From assembly GCA_016806645.1 (NCBI GenBank), contig JACSYO010002007.1, forward strand, positions 406,001 through 470,000: a DNA stretch of 64,000 bases. Direction: 5' to 3'. The notes beneath the pieces were generated by a model. It was not told where the DNA came from and searched no databases. It saw only the letters and a program-made list of their open reading frames with translations. Positions 12,389 through 24,020 of this stretch are shown here, in pieces (positions within the stretch are counted from its first letter, which is position 1; every line of letters begins with the position of its first letter). This DNA is from Ophiodon elongatus (taxonomy: Eukaryota > Chordata > Actinopteri > Perciformes > Hexagrammidae). A program made the position numbers and the translations under genes.

Positions 12389-13856
12389 TTCCTGAGCCGC
12401 TTCCTGTCCCGGACAGGCCTCGTTTTTAAGTTACACGCTTTTTCGGCAGCTGCAGCATCTGCTTGGAGAGCTGCTCCAGGGAATATAAAGAGAAGGATTC
12501 TTCCCCACAGGACGATACTTTATTAAAGAAATAAATTAGTAATAATAATACTGTCACTTTTCACTGGCTGAAATGACAAATGCATGATGACGGACCAAAG
12601 TAAAACGTTGCCGTTGTCCGGTTGGTGATCTCTGCAGGACGACATCTGTACTGTTAAGAGAAGCACTCTGTAACAACACTCCACCACTGTGAGTCCACTG
12701 TGTGTTTTTGTAGTCCCAAGAACTCCAACAGAGTGATATGTCTTCCATCTAGCAGATCGCGTGACATCAATAATATACAAAAATGTTAACTATACTGCCT
12801 GTTCTGTGGGGTTGGCATCTTAAACCAAAGGAGCATCAATCCACGTTCCCCAAATAGTTCGTCAATTATCGCTTTCAGTGCGTTGGGTCTTTAGTCTCTT
12901 GGTAGTCAGTATTTCTTTGTCATGATCTATTAAACTGATGAAGAAAAAACGGAAGCGTGTTGAAGCAGGAATATAAATGACGCCCTTACCGGCGGATGGA
13001 CTCCCCTACGGGTCTAAAACCTGAACGTGGTGGAACTCTTCCGCGCGGGACTGGTGTGTTTAGTGTGTTTGCTTATGAGAGCGGGACGAGAGCAGGAAAG
13101 CCTCTAATCCCATCATCCCTCCCTCCAGGACCTGCCTTCACTTCCAGCACACACACAGGCCACAGAGAGGAGAACAACTGGAGCACAGTTGTCCTGAGAC
13201 ATCTATACCGGACATCTATCCTAACACAGCATGAACACTGAACAATAGTCCTCTGGAACCAGGGCTAAGATGAACCGACGCTCCCTTCATCTCAAGAGAG
13301 AGCGTTAGCCGTGCCCCGCAGGTACCTCGACAGCCCGACCATATGTCTCTATGGCAACCACTGCAGTAACCAGGGTGAGCCATGCTTCACGATGGCCTAC
13401 AGTCCTGCTTTGCCATGCGTCAAAGAGTTAATGGAAGACATTGACAGTACAGTGCTTCACACATGAACATGTTCAATTGCTTTCCCATTCAGGCGGTGCC
13501 AACGTGCCACTGAGCGAAGCACTCACACTCGATTTCCATCGACTTCATTGGCCGACGGTTCGGGGACCCTGAAGCGCGGCGGTTCCTAAACAGATCGCTA
13601 ACAGGAGTGGTACCGCGTTGGCTCCCCTTTTGAAGAACCAGAGGTTGCCGCCGGGTTCTGACCGAGCACATTCGGAAAGTTCCAAGTTGTTGTTGTGATT
13701 CCGCACCAGAGTCGGATCACTGCGTTCCCCAGCGGCCCAAAAGAACCGCACCGGCGTCAGAACTGCACCAGAGTTTGATTAAAACCGACTAAACGTTGGC
13801 TTGTGAAAGCTCCTTTAGAAAGTTAATACTACAGAGGCAGACGGGAGACAAGGGGA

Positions 13857-13985
13857 GACGGAGAGAGAGAGGGAGAGAGAGAGAGAGAGAGAGAGGGGCA
13901 TGACATGCAACAAAGGTACCCAACTGGAATTGAACCGGGGACAATGCGGTTGTGTGGTATGCACAAAATGCTCACGAGAAGTTGG
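13857..13985 (-). mobile_element. tRNA-derived SINE fragment
   Basis: Read on the minus strand, the fragment has a pol III B-box-like ggttcaattcc (13936-13926), then sequence of the type tttgttgcatgtcatgcccc, then a CT-rich stretch (13896-13857). This order resembles a tRNA-related SINE common in teleosts. Only the B-box side is clear; I see no convincing A box, so it is probably 5'-truncated or diverged. Confidence 0.6.
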
Positions 13986-14746
13986 CACTGCAAAAAAGTT
14001 TCTGCCAACAAAAACGAAAAAGTCCTGCTGTTGATTTATTCTTTCCAGGATTTAGCGTTTTCGTGTGTATTACTTTGTGAGCAGATGTATCGGTGCTCTT
14101 TGTTGCGGAAGCCTGACTTTATTCGTCCGTCGGTTGGAGGTCATTGCGTCAGAAACTACAGAGCTCGGGTTTATCGGTGCTGTTGCATCTTCTCCCGTCG
14201 GCCATCATGGTGCGTAAAGGTCAAAGACGACACCGTGGACCATTTACAAAAAGACTGCAATCAAAGTTCAGACTGCAAACTGCCTCCACCGGAGAAACAC
14301 AAAGAAAACCTCAAGTCTGGAGAAAATAATCGAATGTTTTTTTCCCCCGATTCTGACAGATAAACCGGCGTCCGGACGCTGCGCCAGCGACGAGGAGAGA
14401 GTTGTCACACGAGGAAAAAATGCACTCAATTACCAGATACACCGCACTCAAGAAGTAGCATTTCATGGGAATTTTGAAACGATTTCGGACCTGGTTGTTT
14501 AAAAGAAAACCGAAAACTGGAGTCAGCTCGACTGTCACAGCTCCGACAGCCAGCACAGCGCCGACGTCTCTCTTTCTCCTCTTTCCACTCTTCCATTACG
14601 CTCTGCAGACGGTACCAGGGTTTATTAGTTTAGCTCCGCTAGCAAAATAGCATAAGGGGAGAGAGAGTGGGAGGTGAGGGGAGGGGGGGCGTGGGAGGGA
14701 TGGAAGACGAGTTTGGTTTTTATATTAGATGTGTCAGCTGCCCTGG

Positions 14747-14784
14747 ATGTGTGTGTGTGTGTGTGTGTGTGTGGGGGGGGGGGG
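14747..14784. repeat. (TG)n followed by a G run
   Basis: About 13 TG units running into about 12 Gs. Confidence 0.9.
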
Positions 14785-14970
14785 CCTTTAAACAGAAGCG
14801 AGTCGACCCTGGACCGTTTTGAACTTGGAGGTGAGCAAAGATGATCAACCAGCTGAGAGAGAAAGAGAGGCGGAGACTATTACACTTGTACAACGTGCTT
14901 TGGCAATACTGCACTAAATTATGGTCAAGTCAATGAAGCTAATTTGGATTTGTCCTGGCAGACACAAAGA

Positions 14971-15046
14971 AGAAGAGGAGGGATGGTGGAGGAGGAGGAG
15001 GAGGAAGAGGAGGAGGAAGATGAGGAGGAGGAGGAGGAGGAGGAAG
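14971..15046. repeat. (GGA)n/(GAA)n purine triplet array
   Basis: Imperfect GGA and GAA triplets on the plus strand, part of a longer purine-rich stretch to about 15130. Confidence 0.9.
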
Positions 15047-15175
15047 GGACAGAGAGAGCAGATGTGTGAGTATGACCATGAGGAAGGAGGGAGAGGGGGA
15101 AAGAAAAGGTAAGAGGAAGAAGATGAAAGAGACACACACACTCAGAATGACAAGCACGGAGGTAAGCACATACCC

Positions 15176-15178
<3 letters not shown>

Positions 15179-15222
<44 letters not shown>
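15179..15222. repeat. (CA)n microsatellite
   Basis: About 22 CA units. Confidence 0.97.
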
Positions 15223-15224
<2 letters not shown>

Positions 15225-15320
15225 AAATGTTACACACTGTCTGTTGGCTCTCTGTTTCCATTCACAAAAATGTAAATGGGGTGCAGCAGAGCCAGACAGG
15301 ACCGCTCTGCTTCTGGTTAG

Positions 15321-15321
<1 letters not shown>

Positions 15322-15387
<66 letters not shown>

Positions 15388-15473
15388 TGACATTGGAGAG
15401 AGAGAGGGAGAGAGGGAGAGGGAGAGAGGGAGAGAGAGAGAGAGAGGGAGAGAGAGAGAAATTGACATTGGAT
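15322..15473. repeat. Duplicated (GA)n array with a shared 13-bp 3' flank
   Basis: Two GA arrays (15322-15384 and about 15396-15460), each followed by aaattgacattgg, so array and flank were duplicated together. The second array has GGGA interruptions. Confidence 0.9.
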
Positions 15474-15836
15474 AACATCTACAAACATATTACCCATCAT
15501 TGCATATCTGTATGATAAAAAAAGACCACAAAAATAATATTATTAATTGAACCGTTTTTTTTTTTTATTGTTTAATTATATCTTTTTTTGTTAATGCAGA
15601 ATAAGCATATTCTTTTGCTAGAGATTGCTACTGATTTTTTTTTTGGAGGAGGACGCAATCTGAATCGTTTACAAGGGCCAGTTCTTCCAACATGGGCCCC
15701 TCTATACTTACATCTCTAGTAAGAAGGAACAACAAAACTGAAACAGGACAACAGTTGAGCAAATACAAGTAAAGTTACACCAGTAAGACCAGTAAAACAA
15801 CACGTAGGAGCACAAAGAAACAGAAACAAGCAGAAG

Positions 15837-15838
<2 letters not shown>

Positions 15839-15893
<55 letters not shown>
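15839..15893. repeat. (TG)27 microsatellite
   Basis: Pure TG array, facing the CA array at 15982-16069. Confidence 0.97.
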
Positions 15894-15894
<1 letters not shown>

Positions 15895-15978
15895 GGACTC
15901 CTTACAGCTCGGCACACAACCTGCCATCTGTTTGCCTCTGCCAGCAACAAAATACACTCTTCCAATGGGGTTGGCACA

Positions 15979-15981
<3 letters not shown>

Positions 15982-16069
<88 letters not shown>
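15982..16069. repeat. (CA)44 microsatellite
   Basis: 88 bp of pure CA, the longest dinucleotide array in the window. Confidence 0.97.
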
Positions 16070-16071
<2 letters not shown>

Positions 16072-16369
16072 ATGCATGAGGACAGTGTATATTGGCTCAT
16101 TTTGGCCCATCCATCACAACTATTCAATTAGAATTATGCAATCATATCAATGGTGTCCATGAATCCAAGTGTCAGCGCGCGAGAGCGACACAGAGAGCCG
16201 GGTGAAGCGGTTGAAAGGAGACACGTAGTTTTCAGTAAAACACAATCAACGAGTCACTTCACGGCCCAAAAACATTTTGTCAGATTTAACTGCAGCTCCA
16301 GCTGACTTAACCCCCAGCTCCCCCTCCCCACGCGCGCCCTCCAGAAACCAGTCCTCCTGATACGACACA

Positions 16370-16520
16370 ACGAGCCTCTTTGTTCCCCTCCATGTTTGCC
16401 TTATCTGTTAAGTATCTCAACAATTTCCTCAAGGGGAGCTTTGTAATTAAAAACCCACCGTATGTCAACGTCGCTGTCAGCCGGCGGACTAAGAACCGCC
16501 CTGAACCGCAGCCAGGGGTA
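16370..16520. promoter_or_regulatory. Candidate non-coding regulatory block in the large intron
   Basis: Non-repetitive stretch including a GATA-type cttatctg and a homeobox-type tttgtaattaaaaac. No conservation evidence; called on texture only. Confidence 0.18.
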
Positions 16521-16547
16521 GAGCAGAGGACACGTACAGGTGTGGAA

Positions 16548-16556
16548 CAGAGAGAG

Positions 16557-16610
<54 letters not shown>
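16548..16610. repeat. Compound (GA)n(TG)n microsatellite
   Basis: Short GA run then about 25 TG units. Confidence 0.95.
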
Positions 16611-16614
<4 letters not shown>

Positions 16615-17518
16615 TGCTGCAAAGACATTGTTCGGGTGAAACGGGCAGAGCCTTCAAAAGGGCTCCCGAAAACTGACGAGGGATTTGACAAAAGCCCAAA
16701 TTAAAAAACGATCAGAGGTTTCAAAGCTTGAAATGTGTTTGCGTGAGTGTGACAAAATATCTGAGTGCTGGGAAAGGGAGCGAAAGGGGAAAAAGAGAAC
16801 AAAAAAAAAAAAGAAAATGAAATCCCACTACTGGGAAAAAAAGGTGGTCGTGGTTCGAAGCGAGCGGATCACACAGGCCGGTCGGTGTTTTCATCCATAA
16901 TTCATCCAGTGACATGCAGAGAGGGTTTCAAAGGGCATTAATGAGGTGTGTTAATACAAACGTAGCCGTGGCCCGTAGACGAGGTCCGTGCGAAGGCCCC
17001 CGGCCGACAGCGACCTCCTGATCTACAGCTGTCTGCTAATTCTGTCCACACACGGGGAAAGCTCTCCTCGGAGTACGTTTAACCCGAACCTGAGACGACC
17101 CCACGACCTCCGGGAGGATTCCACACCCTGACTACAGATGGATGTCGATACGGGGGTCACTTTGATAGGCAGTCAATAAATTAAGCGATAAATAACGGAG
17201 AGCTGGGTTTTCTTTGGGATTTTCAACCCCATAAATTAGTAAGTAAGTTAGTTCAAGTAAGTTAACAAGATAAAAAAAAATAAAAAATCGGATCTGACTT
17301 TCGATGCTGCCTTTCGGTAGTTTCAACTCTGTCTTTTACAAAAAAACTAAACTACATTCTCAATTACGTTTCAAGGGGAAACGTATTTTTGTCGCTGATT
17401 AAACTTGTTAATTATAACAAAAACAGAAACGCAACATAAGGACTTGGTGATTTTTTTGTAAAGAATATCATGGTTTGGCTTAAAATAATTCTTTAAGTTC
17501 AGGGACGTACATTAAAAA

Positions 17519-17725
17519 CAAGTCAACGTTGACTTTTTGTTTCACATGGGACACGGACAGCGGCCCCCTGGAGGAATCTATTCACCCCGACCTCCTCCCC
17601 ACGCAGACTTTGACTAGAAACGGATTTGGGAAACATCAAAAAACAAAGAAAGAAAGAAAGTTTCCCTCAAAACGTAACTGACAATGCAGTTTTGTTGTAT
17701 GGGAACGTATATGGGAGCTGACAAG
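17519..17725 (+). repeat. Dispersed repeat family, copy 1
   Basis: Contains gtcaacgttgac, then tttcacatgggacacggac, and near its end aatgcagttttgttgtatggg. The same two motifs, the same distance apart, recur at 42390-42515. Family unnamed by me; seven or more copies occur in this window. Confidence 0.55.
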
Positions 17726-17801
17726 TTTCAATATTCAATCTAACAGATCATTTAAACTTTTGTCAGTATGATGAAATTACTGAGGTGCAACACTCCTAAA
17801 A

Positions 17802-17840
17802 CATGAGACTACATTTTGTTTTTCAAAATGTAGTCTCATG
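17802..17840. repeat. Perfect 17-bp inverted repeat with 5-nt loop
   Basis: The arm catgagactacattttg (17802-17818) is exactly reverse-complementary to 17824-17840 across a TTTTT spacer. No flanking pairing extends it. Confidence 0.9.
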
Positions 17841-19037
17841 AAAGCTTTCACTTCAGTCTGCGATCTGATATGAAAACCTCTAATAACATTTTGCGAAGCA
17901 ACAAGCTTTTTCCACATGTACTCAACTCTGAGTGAACACTGCGCGGAGGCCGTAATACTCTGCAAGCGCTTCGCAAAAAATCTCCCTAATTCAAAATATA
18001 CATTGAAAAATGACACAAAACACATTCAAAAGGTTGTTGTTGGACACAATTTACAGGATCGTGTGTTTTTAAGAAGTTAAAGAGGATCACTGCGTGGATT
18101 TAAGACTTTCTTCAGGTTAATTTATGAATTCATTTTCTATCTGTGTTTTGCTGTAAATCCTGAGACTTAAAGGAGTCCAGGAGTCCCCCCGTGATCCTCT
18201 GGTAAACAGGACCCTGAGCTGTGTTCAATGTTTAATTCCCATCCAACAAAGTGTCTGAAGTGTCTGCTGGATTAAGTGCCTGATGGACTAAGGATAGAAC
18301 GGCCATTGTTTAACGAGTCGTCATTCTCCAGAGCTCGTTTGGCCGGCGCGCCTCCGACGCGTGCCAAAAGATTTCTTGATAATGTTGCCAGGGAAATGAA
18401 CGCTGATGCAGAGACTCCGAGAGCCGGAGTCGTTGCTGCGGAGGAAGAGAAGCCGCTCGGAGTAACTCTGCACTTAAGTTGTGACGAACGCTCCGACCTT
18501 TCAGAGACTCGCGTAAAGCCCACACGTGGAGGACGGCTCATTTGCATAATGGGATGATTAAAGGGTATGTTGAGAAGAAGATTACACCGTCTCTGTGACG
18601 CAATATTCCTGTTCATTTACTTCTGACATTAATGTTTGCTTAAAGAGCATAATGTAATTACTTACCATATCTTCTTTTTTCTTAAAGGAGTAAATCCTCT
18701 CAAAATTTAAATAATTGATGACACTCTATATCCATTTGTTGCATAACTGAATTCAGACAATAATAAATTAATACATTACATTTAAATCATTTTCTCGCCA
18801 AAAAAAAACTAAATTTGAACAAGATTACATTTGAACACATCATGATAAGAGTTATAATTTACCTTCGGCCAATACTCGTTTCTACTGAAAAGAGCTTGAA
18901 CGCATCATAGTGTAACTCAATGCAACCTCCGCATGTTAGCGGTTAGCTCCGGTAGTTAGCAAGGCAGGACCGTTAACAGCTAACGTTTGCTAGCTCTCCT
19001 CCTGAAAGTTTCAAAATATATTTGCTGTCCATATTTT

Positions 19038-19062
19038 TGCATTATTATTATTATTATTATTA
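19038..19062. repeat. (ATT)n short triplet array
   Basis: About seven ATT units. Confidence 0.85.
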
Positions 19063-19567
19063 AGGGAGATTTTCTATCATCCCCAGGACGACGGGATGCC
19101 GTTAGACCAGAGCCCTGATTTCCCATACCTACGACAAAACAAATACCATCAAGTTTTCAGAATTTTGGCATCAACTTGGTACCAAAGTATCAGTTCTAAC
19201 GATCCCTAATGGAGATATGTATTGAAATAAGTCGTTGGTTTTGGCCACGGCTTGATCCTTGGACAGGAAACGTTCCATGGTGGTTAGTATTTGAAAGTTT
19301 CAGCTTGCGAGCGCTCCTCTTTTTTCTTCTCGTTTTTTCCAGGCGGTTTTAGACGCGTATAAAAAGTACAAATATTCCCAACTTTGCGTCACTCGAGGCA
19401 ATGCTTCCATGAGGAGGACAGTTTTCTCCACACGGACACACTGAGAAAAGGGATTTGTTTCCACACAAAAATATTTCCTCGTGAAATTAGCTGAATAACA
19501 GCTGGTTGTAAACGCTGTGTTTTCACTGCAATTCTGCACTGAAGCTGCTGGCTGAATACACAATACA

Positions 19568-19634
<67 letters not shown>
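19568..19634. repeat. (CA)n microsatellite
   Basis: About 33 CA units. Confidence 0.97.
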
Positions 19635-19635
<1 letters not shown>

Positions 19636-19698
19636 CACTGCCACTTTCAAAGACTTACAGAACAAGTTTTTAAAAGACAAGTGTGTGTGTGTTAGTTG

Positions 19699-19699
<1 letters not shown>

Positions 19700-19732
<33 letters not shown>

Positions 19733-19742
19733 CACACAGGAG

Positions 19743-19796
<54 letters not shown>
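19700..19796. repeat. Compound (GA)n(GACA)n ... (TG)n microsatellite
   Basis: GA then GACA units at about 19700-19737, then TG units at 19747-19796. Confidence 0.93.
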
Positions 19797-19797
<1 letters not shown>

Positions 19798-19931
19798 CAT
19801 GTGTGTGAATTGTAGAGGCTGAGCGTAAATCTGTGGATGGCGTGGTTTTAACGAGTCGTCTAATGACCCAAACAACCCCTCCTGACATTTACAATCCTTG
19901 CTTTGGAGGGGAGGGGCCAGGGGGGTCAGCG

Positions 19932-19935
<4 letters not shown>

Positions 19936-20003
<68 letters not shown>
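19936..20003. repeat. (CA)34 microsatellite
   Basis: Pure CA array that abuts the inverted-repeat element beginning near 20004. Confidence 0.97.
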
Positions 20004-20004
<1 letters not shown>

Positions 20005-20395
20005 CCTTATACTTCTATCTTTGCGAGGATACTCTCACCTTTGACCTAACCTTAACCATCACAGCCTTAAGCCTGACCCCCATCCCGTACCCGAATGCTG
20101 GATCCACTGGGACTAAAGTAGATGCTATATATTGATGATGTATGCATCGTCAAAGAACTTTATTTTAAACTTCTTGCCGTCCTCCACGACGATATTTACA
20201 GCCGGATGTTACGCAGCTCCCTCACACAAGGAGAGAGTTGTTTAAGTTTGCAGTAGACCATTAATACAAACCGTACATGCATCGGTAGAATAATTACAAA
20301 ATGTCCTCACTTTCCAACGTCCTCACTCTGAGGGTCTAAAACTTCCACTGGTCCTCACAAAGATAGTTGTACAAGAGGGCACACACACACATACA
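20004..20395. mobile_element. CA-flanked inverted-repeat element
   Basis: The left end, read as reverse complement, is tcctcgcaaagatagaagta; the right end (about 20352-20371) is tcctcacaaagatagttgta. The ends are therefore inverted repeats differing at few positions. The inside has the ctaaccttaaccatcac and gtcctcac motifs of a repeat often found beside CA arrays in teleost genomes. There is no ORF. It behaves like a MITE, but I cannot assign a superfamily. Confidence 0.5.
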
Positions 20396-20639
20396 CAAAC
20401 TCACACATTTTCTGTCTCTAAAAATGACGCATATTTGCTTATGTGGTTGAAGGGCATAATGACCACACACACCCACGCTGTTCACACAAACACACACACA
20501 CACACTCTCCACTGTCCTTTAATTTTTGTCGTTCTCTCTTTTCATCTCCTTTTACCCTTTCATAATCCGCCTCTACTCACACAGACATAACATTCATTTA
20601 ACTGCAGACTCCACGTAGACCTGCTCTGTCTCTCTCACA

Positions 20640-20641
<2 letters not shown>

Positions 20642-20695
<54 letters not shown>
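20642..20695. repeat. (CA)27 microsatellite
   Basis: Pure CA array. Confidence 0.97.
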
Positions 20696-20698
<3 letters not shown>

Positions 20699-20909
20699 CT
20701 TTGTCATCAGTCTCTCACACGGGTCAACTTGGCTTCTCAAACATTTAATCTCACACTTGAACATTCAAACCAGGGGATGAGCATTTTAGAAGTATCTGTA
20801 GTTTATGGGGCATCTTTTTTTGTATGAAAGTATCCGTTTGTGTGGCATTCTGGGAAATAAAGCCATCTGAACCACATTTCTATGATGTTATTTCTTCATT
20901 ATGTTTTCA

Positions 20910-21170
20910 GGTTGTCGTACGCGATACCTCAGCAACACCTGGAGGGAATTCCTTCAAATTTGGCAAACATGTCCACTTGGACTCAATGATGAGCTGATTA
21001 GATTTTGGTGGTCAAAGGTCAAAAGGTCAAGGTCACTGTGACCTCACAAAACACGTTTTTGGAACTCAAGAATTAATCATGACAATTTCACATGACAATT
21101 TGTTTTATTTTGGACAGACATGAATGTAAACTGGTTGGTGGAGACATACGACCACAAGGCGGTTATTCTA
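20910..21170 (+). mobile_element. Teleost-type dispersed repeat carrying nuclear-receptor motifs
   Basis: Sequence of the type cctcagcaacacctggaggg ... ttcaaatttggcaaacatg ... gtcaaaggtcaaaaggtcaa recurs in many fish genomes, as I remember them. I cannot name the family. It lacks coding capacity here. It contains the palindrome listed separately. Confidence 0.5.
21030..21044. promoter_or_regulatory. Perfect estrogen-response-element palindrome
   Basis: AGGTCACTGTGACCT is an exact inverted repeat of AGGTCA with a 3-nt spacer, the consensus ERE. It is preceded by further AGGTCA half-sites in direct orientation (aaaggtca, tcaaggtca). Receptor binding is not shown. Confidence 0.5.
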
Positions 21171-21491
21171 GTTTATTTGATATTCTAACTCATATATAGC
21201 ATTTATTAAACAGCTGTGTTGTCTTCTCATCAACAGAAAGCTATTTTCTCATCTCTCATCTCAAAAACACAACTACGGTGGCCCACAGGGGCCAGTGGTC
21301 ACGCCCATACATTAATCTCTGACAGCTCAATTTAAACAAATAAATCTTTGGAAATATGAATAAAGCTGCCCAATCGCTTTTAATTCATATTTACATGTCG
21401 GCTGTAAACTATCAAGGGCACTTTTGTCCTTAGCACCTGCTAATTTTTGACCCTGAAACAGATACACACATTAATCCACACCCCCACACAG

Positions 21492-21523
<32 letters not shown>

Positions 21524-21543
21524 CAATACACACACACACACAA
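21492..21543. repeat. Interrupted (CA)n microsatellite
   Basis: CA units interrupted by CAGCAATA. Confidence 0.93.
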
Positions 21544-22859
21544 CACTAACCCAACTTTGCCCGGCTCTGCGGCGGCTGAGGGGAAATCGTGCCATCTGCC
21601 AGTAAACGACAGTCATTTTCTCCCCACTGCTCGTCCATCTGTGGACGTGGGGAACTCTGCTGGAGGTCAGGGGGCCGCGGGGGAGACGGGGGAGACGGGG
21701 GAGACACGACGCGGGCCGGAGATGCCCACCAGGCACAGAGGCCGCTGTATGTGGGCTACACAGCCTACTTTACCTCCTGATTATATAGAACAATACAAGA
21801 GCTACGGGAGGAAACAAGAGGATGCTGTGAATGTTAAAGCTGAAGAAGATCAGTGACCATCAAGGAGGAGTCCATCTCATCTCAGTCTAAGCATGAGATT
21901 GAATATTTAAGGTTTCCAGGATCTTCTTGACTGATTTGAGCTTTTAAAAAAATAAAAAGGCGGGACGACACGGACTGAAGAGGCCAGTGAATACGGCCAA
22001 CTCCCATTTCAAAAGGAGACATTCAGCATCACGCCGAGTCTCCGATGGAAACAAGGCTGCGCATGTTGTCACCTGAGCGCTCACGTCAAATTAATCACGT
22101 CACCCTGCCGTGACAAAACTTCAGCTACTCGAAACAAGAACCTCCTCAGAGCAGCTGTATTTCGCCGTGTCTGTGTTACCATGCTGGTGAGGTCGCAGCC
22201 TGAACGCCCCGCCGCCCACGGGGGTTTAAAAAAAAAACACACACACGGGAAGAAAAACGCTCTGCTTTTTGGATGATGTCAAGCGAGATAGGCTGCGATG
22301 GCTCCCAGCAGGGAAGGCAATGAGGCGGACACAATCACAACACGTCTGCTGTAACATCGGGGGTTTTACATGAGAGGGCAGGGAGGGGGTGGAGGGGGGG
22401 GGGAGGGATCCTTTGGCTATAAAGAGTGGAATTCACACACACAGGTAAGACGGCGGTCACATCGGCCTGACGCAGAGCTGCTTCTGGGGGAAGTCCACGT
22501 CGACACAAAGTCTCTTAAGTCCCTGAACGCTGCATGTAAGGGATTATGTATAATGAGCGAGTGATTGTGAAATGACTCCCGGCTTCATCATCACAAAGCC
22601 CCTTTACGAAAGAAATCAACTATTTCACAAAACATACGGATCCATGTAAACGATTTGAAAAAATATTTCATAGCTTCTGCTCGCCGCGTATGGAGATCAG
22701 AACTTGCGTCCGTGGCAACGCTCTGTTGTACAGACATTACAGAGCGTAGAAAGCCGTACAAATTGACCAGAATCGAGCATTCAGCTGAGCAAATTCCTTC
22801 CAAAGTTTTTTTGGACACCAAGTCCTTTCAGTGAGCGAGGCCTCAAACTGAAACAATGC

Positions 22860-22995
22860 AAGGTCGACTTTTTCTCGAGTCTAAAGTCACATCTTCAGGT
22901 GGCGAAGTCCAAAGCACGTCAAGTGTAACAGCAGTAAAGTCCAAAGTCCACATTTCTGTGACTCAAGTCCGTGTCTGAAGTCTCGAGTCTATCAG
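22860..22995. repeat. Degenerate AGTCCAAAGTC-type repeat
   Basis: Repeated short words (aaagtcc, aagtccaaag, gactcaagtc, ctcgagtct) of the kind seen in a teleost low-complexity repeat. Weakly supported. Confidence 0.35.
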
Positions 22996-23013
22996 GTCTG
23001 ACCGATATACACT

Positions 23014-23015
<2 letters not shown>

Positions 23016-23045
<30 letters not shown>
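23016..23045. repeat. (CA)15 microsatellite
   Basis: Pure CA array. Confidence 0.95.
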
Positions 23046-23048
<3 letters not shown>

Positions 23049-23932
23049 AGTTAATAAAACGGTAAATGTCCGTGTTCGTGCACGCTCACTCTCTCGGAGT
23101 ATCTGGACTTGCATGAGACAGCTGGACGGTATCCAGAGCGCCCGGCTCCTCGTCTTTCTTAATGCACTGCAGCGTGTAAAGTGTGTCAAAGACTAAATAA
23201 CTCTCCCATAAAAAGAAAAAGGGAGGGAGGGAGGGGTAAAAAAACAACAGTTGGCTAACGCCTCAGAAAAAAAAGATTACTCCGCTGTGTTGGTTTTTTT
23301 TGCGCAATATGGAGAGATTAAAGCAAACACAGCTCAACGTTTACTTTGGACTGATCTTTGGGTATTTCTCCGCCTCGAGAACAAAGAGGGAAAATCTCAG
23401 CGAAGCAAGAAGAGTCCAATTAAATACTCCTCGTAAAAAAAAAAAAGAAAAAAAAAAGAGACTCCACCGCATTTGTACAAACAATAAATGGGCCTTTTGA
23501 AGTGATGCACAGACAGAAAACTGAACCGTGGTTTGTAAGCAGTCGTATTATCATGGAAAATGAAGCACGGAACAATTGAGGGAGAGAAGCCAATGTGTGT
23601 GAGCAGCTCGACGTCGTCTTTCTTGGCTTTTTTTGGAGGTTTATTATTTTTGGGGACGAGCACCCTTTAAGGCTTCTTTTATGCCGGTGTGTGAAGCCGA
23701 CTTGAGAGGGGAACTCCTCCGAGCTGCGTGTTTGTTGTTGCGCTGCGAAGAAAAGTGACGCTTTAGGTTTCCTCACCTCACACGTGAGCAGAGACTAACC
23801 GTCCAAAACCCAGAGGACCCCCCCGTTTTCAATATCTGGGCACTTTTGCTTGATAACTGACACGCGAGCCGATCGAGTCCTCGTTTTGTGGCGCGCGGCC
23901 TCCCCTCGCACGCGGCGAGGTCGAACCCCTAC

Positions 23933-24020
23933 CTGTGGGCGGAGCGGTGGGCAGCCTGGCCGGAGCCACGCAGACGGGCAGGAGGAAGCAGAGCCAGAGG
24001 GAGCACCACAGCGCCGTCAT
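23933..24020 (-). CDS. fgfr3: fgfr3 first coding exon: start codon and signal peptide
   Basis: 88 nt of coding sequence (29 codons plus one base). It starts at ATG 24020-24018 and ends at a donor reading cccacag/gtagggg on the minus strand. The peptide opens MTALWCSLWLCFLLPVCV, a typical signal peptide with a Trp/Leu/Cys/Val-rich core, followed by APARLPTAPPT. The last base joins in phase to the D1 exon at 1302, giving ...APPT-D-SVSSETAF. This start is preferred because it directly precedes the hydrophobic core and has G at -3. An in-frame ATG 20 codons upstream (24080-24078, A at -3) would add a polar Ser/Gly/Ala-rich extension ahead of the core. The product would be a type I receptor tyrosine kinase entering the secretory pathway. 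Assignment to fgfr3 rests on the phase match and on position; the signal peptide alone is not diagnostic. Confidence 0.8.

Larger units (their letters stand above)
1303..23932 (-). other. Large fgfr3 intron between the signal-peptide and D1 exons
   Basis: 22,630 nt bounded by gtaggggt at 23932 and gtgtgcag at 1303 on the minus strand. I found no further exon in it. It holds most of the window's microsatellites, the 10-bp minisatellite, a SINE fragment, several dispersed repeats, a perfect 17-bp hairpin, and non-repetitive AT- and homeobox-motif-rich stretches (about 9730-10010, 10255-10600, 16370-16520) that could be regulatory. Stretches 1400-1860, 7780-8760, 10610-11060, 11640-12340, 12780-13850, 17720-19560 and 21180-22360 show nothing else I can name. 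Confidence 0.65.

Noticed and set aside
13900..13990. Possible functional tRNA gene at the B-box-like sequence
   Set aside because: No cloverleaf or A box; the surrounding sequence fits a SINE fragment better.
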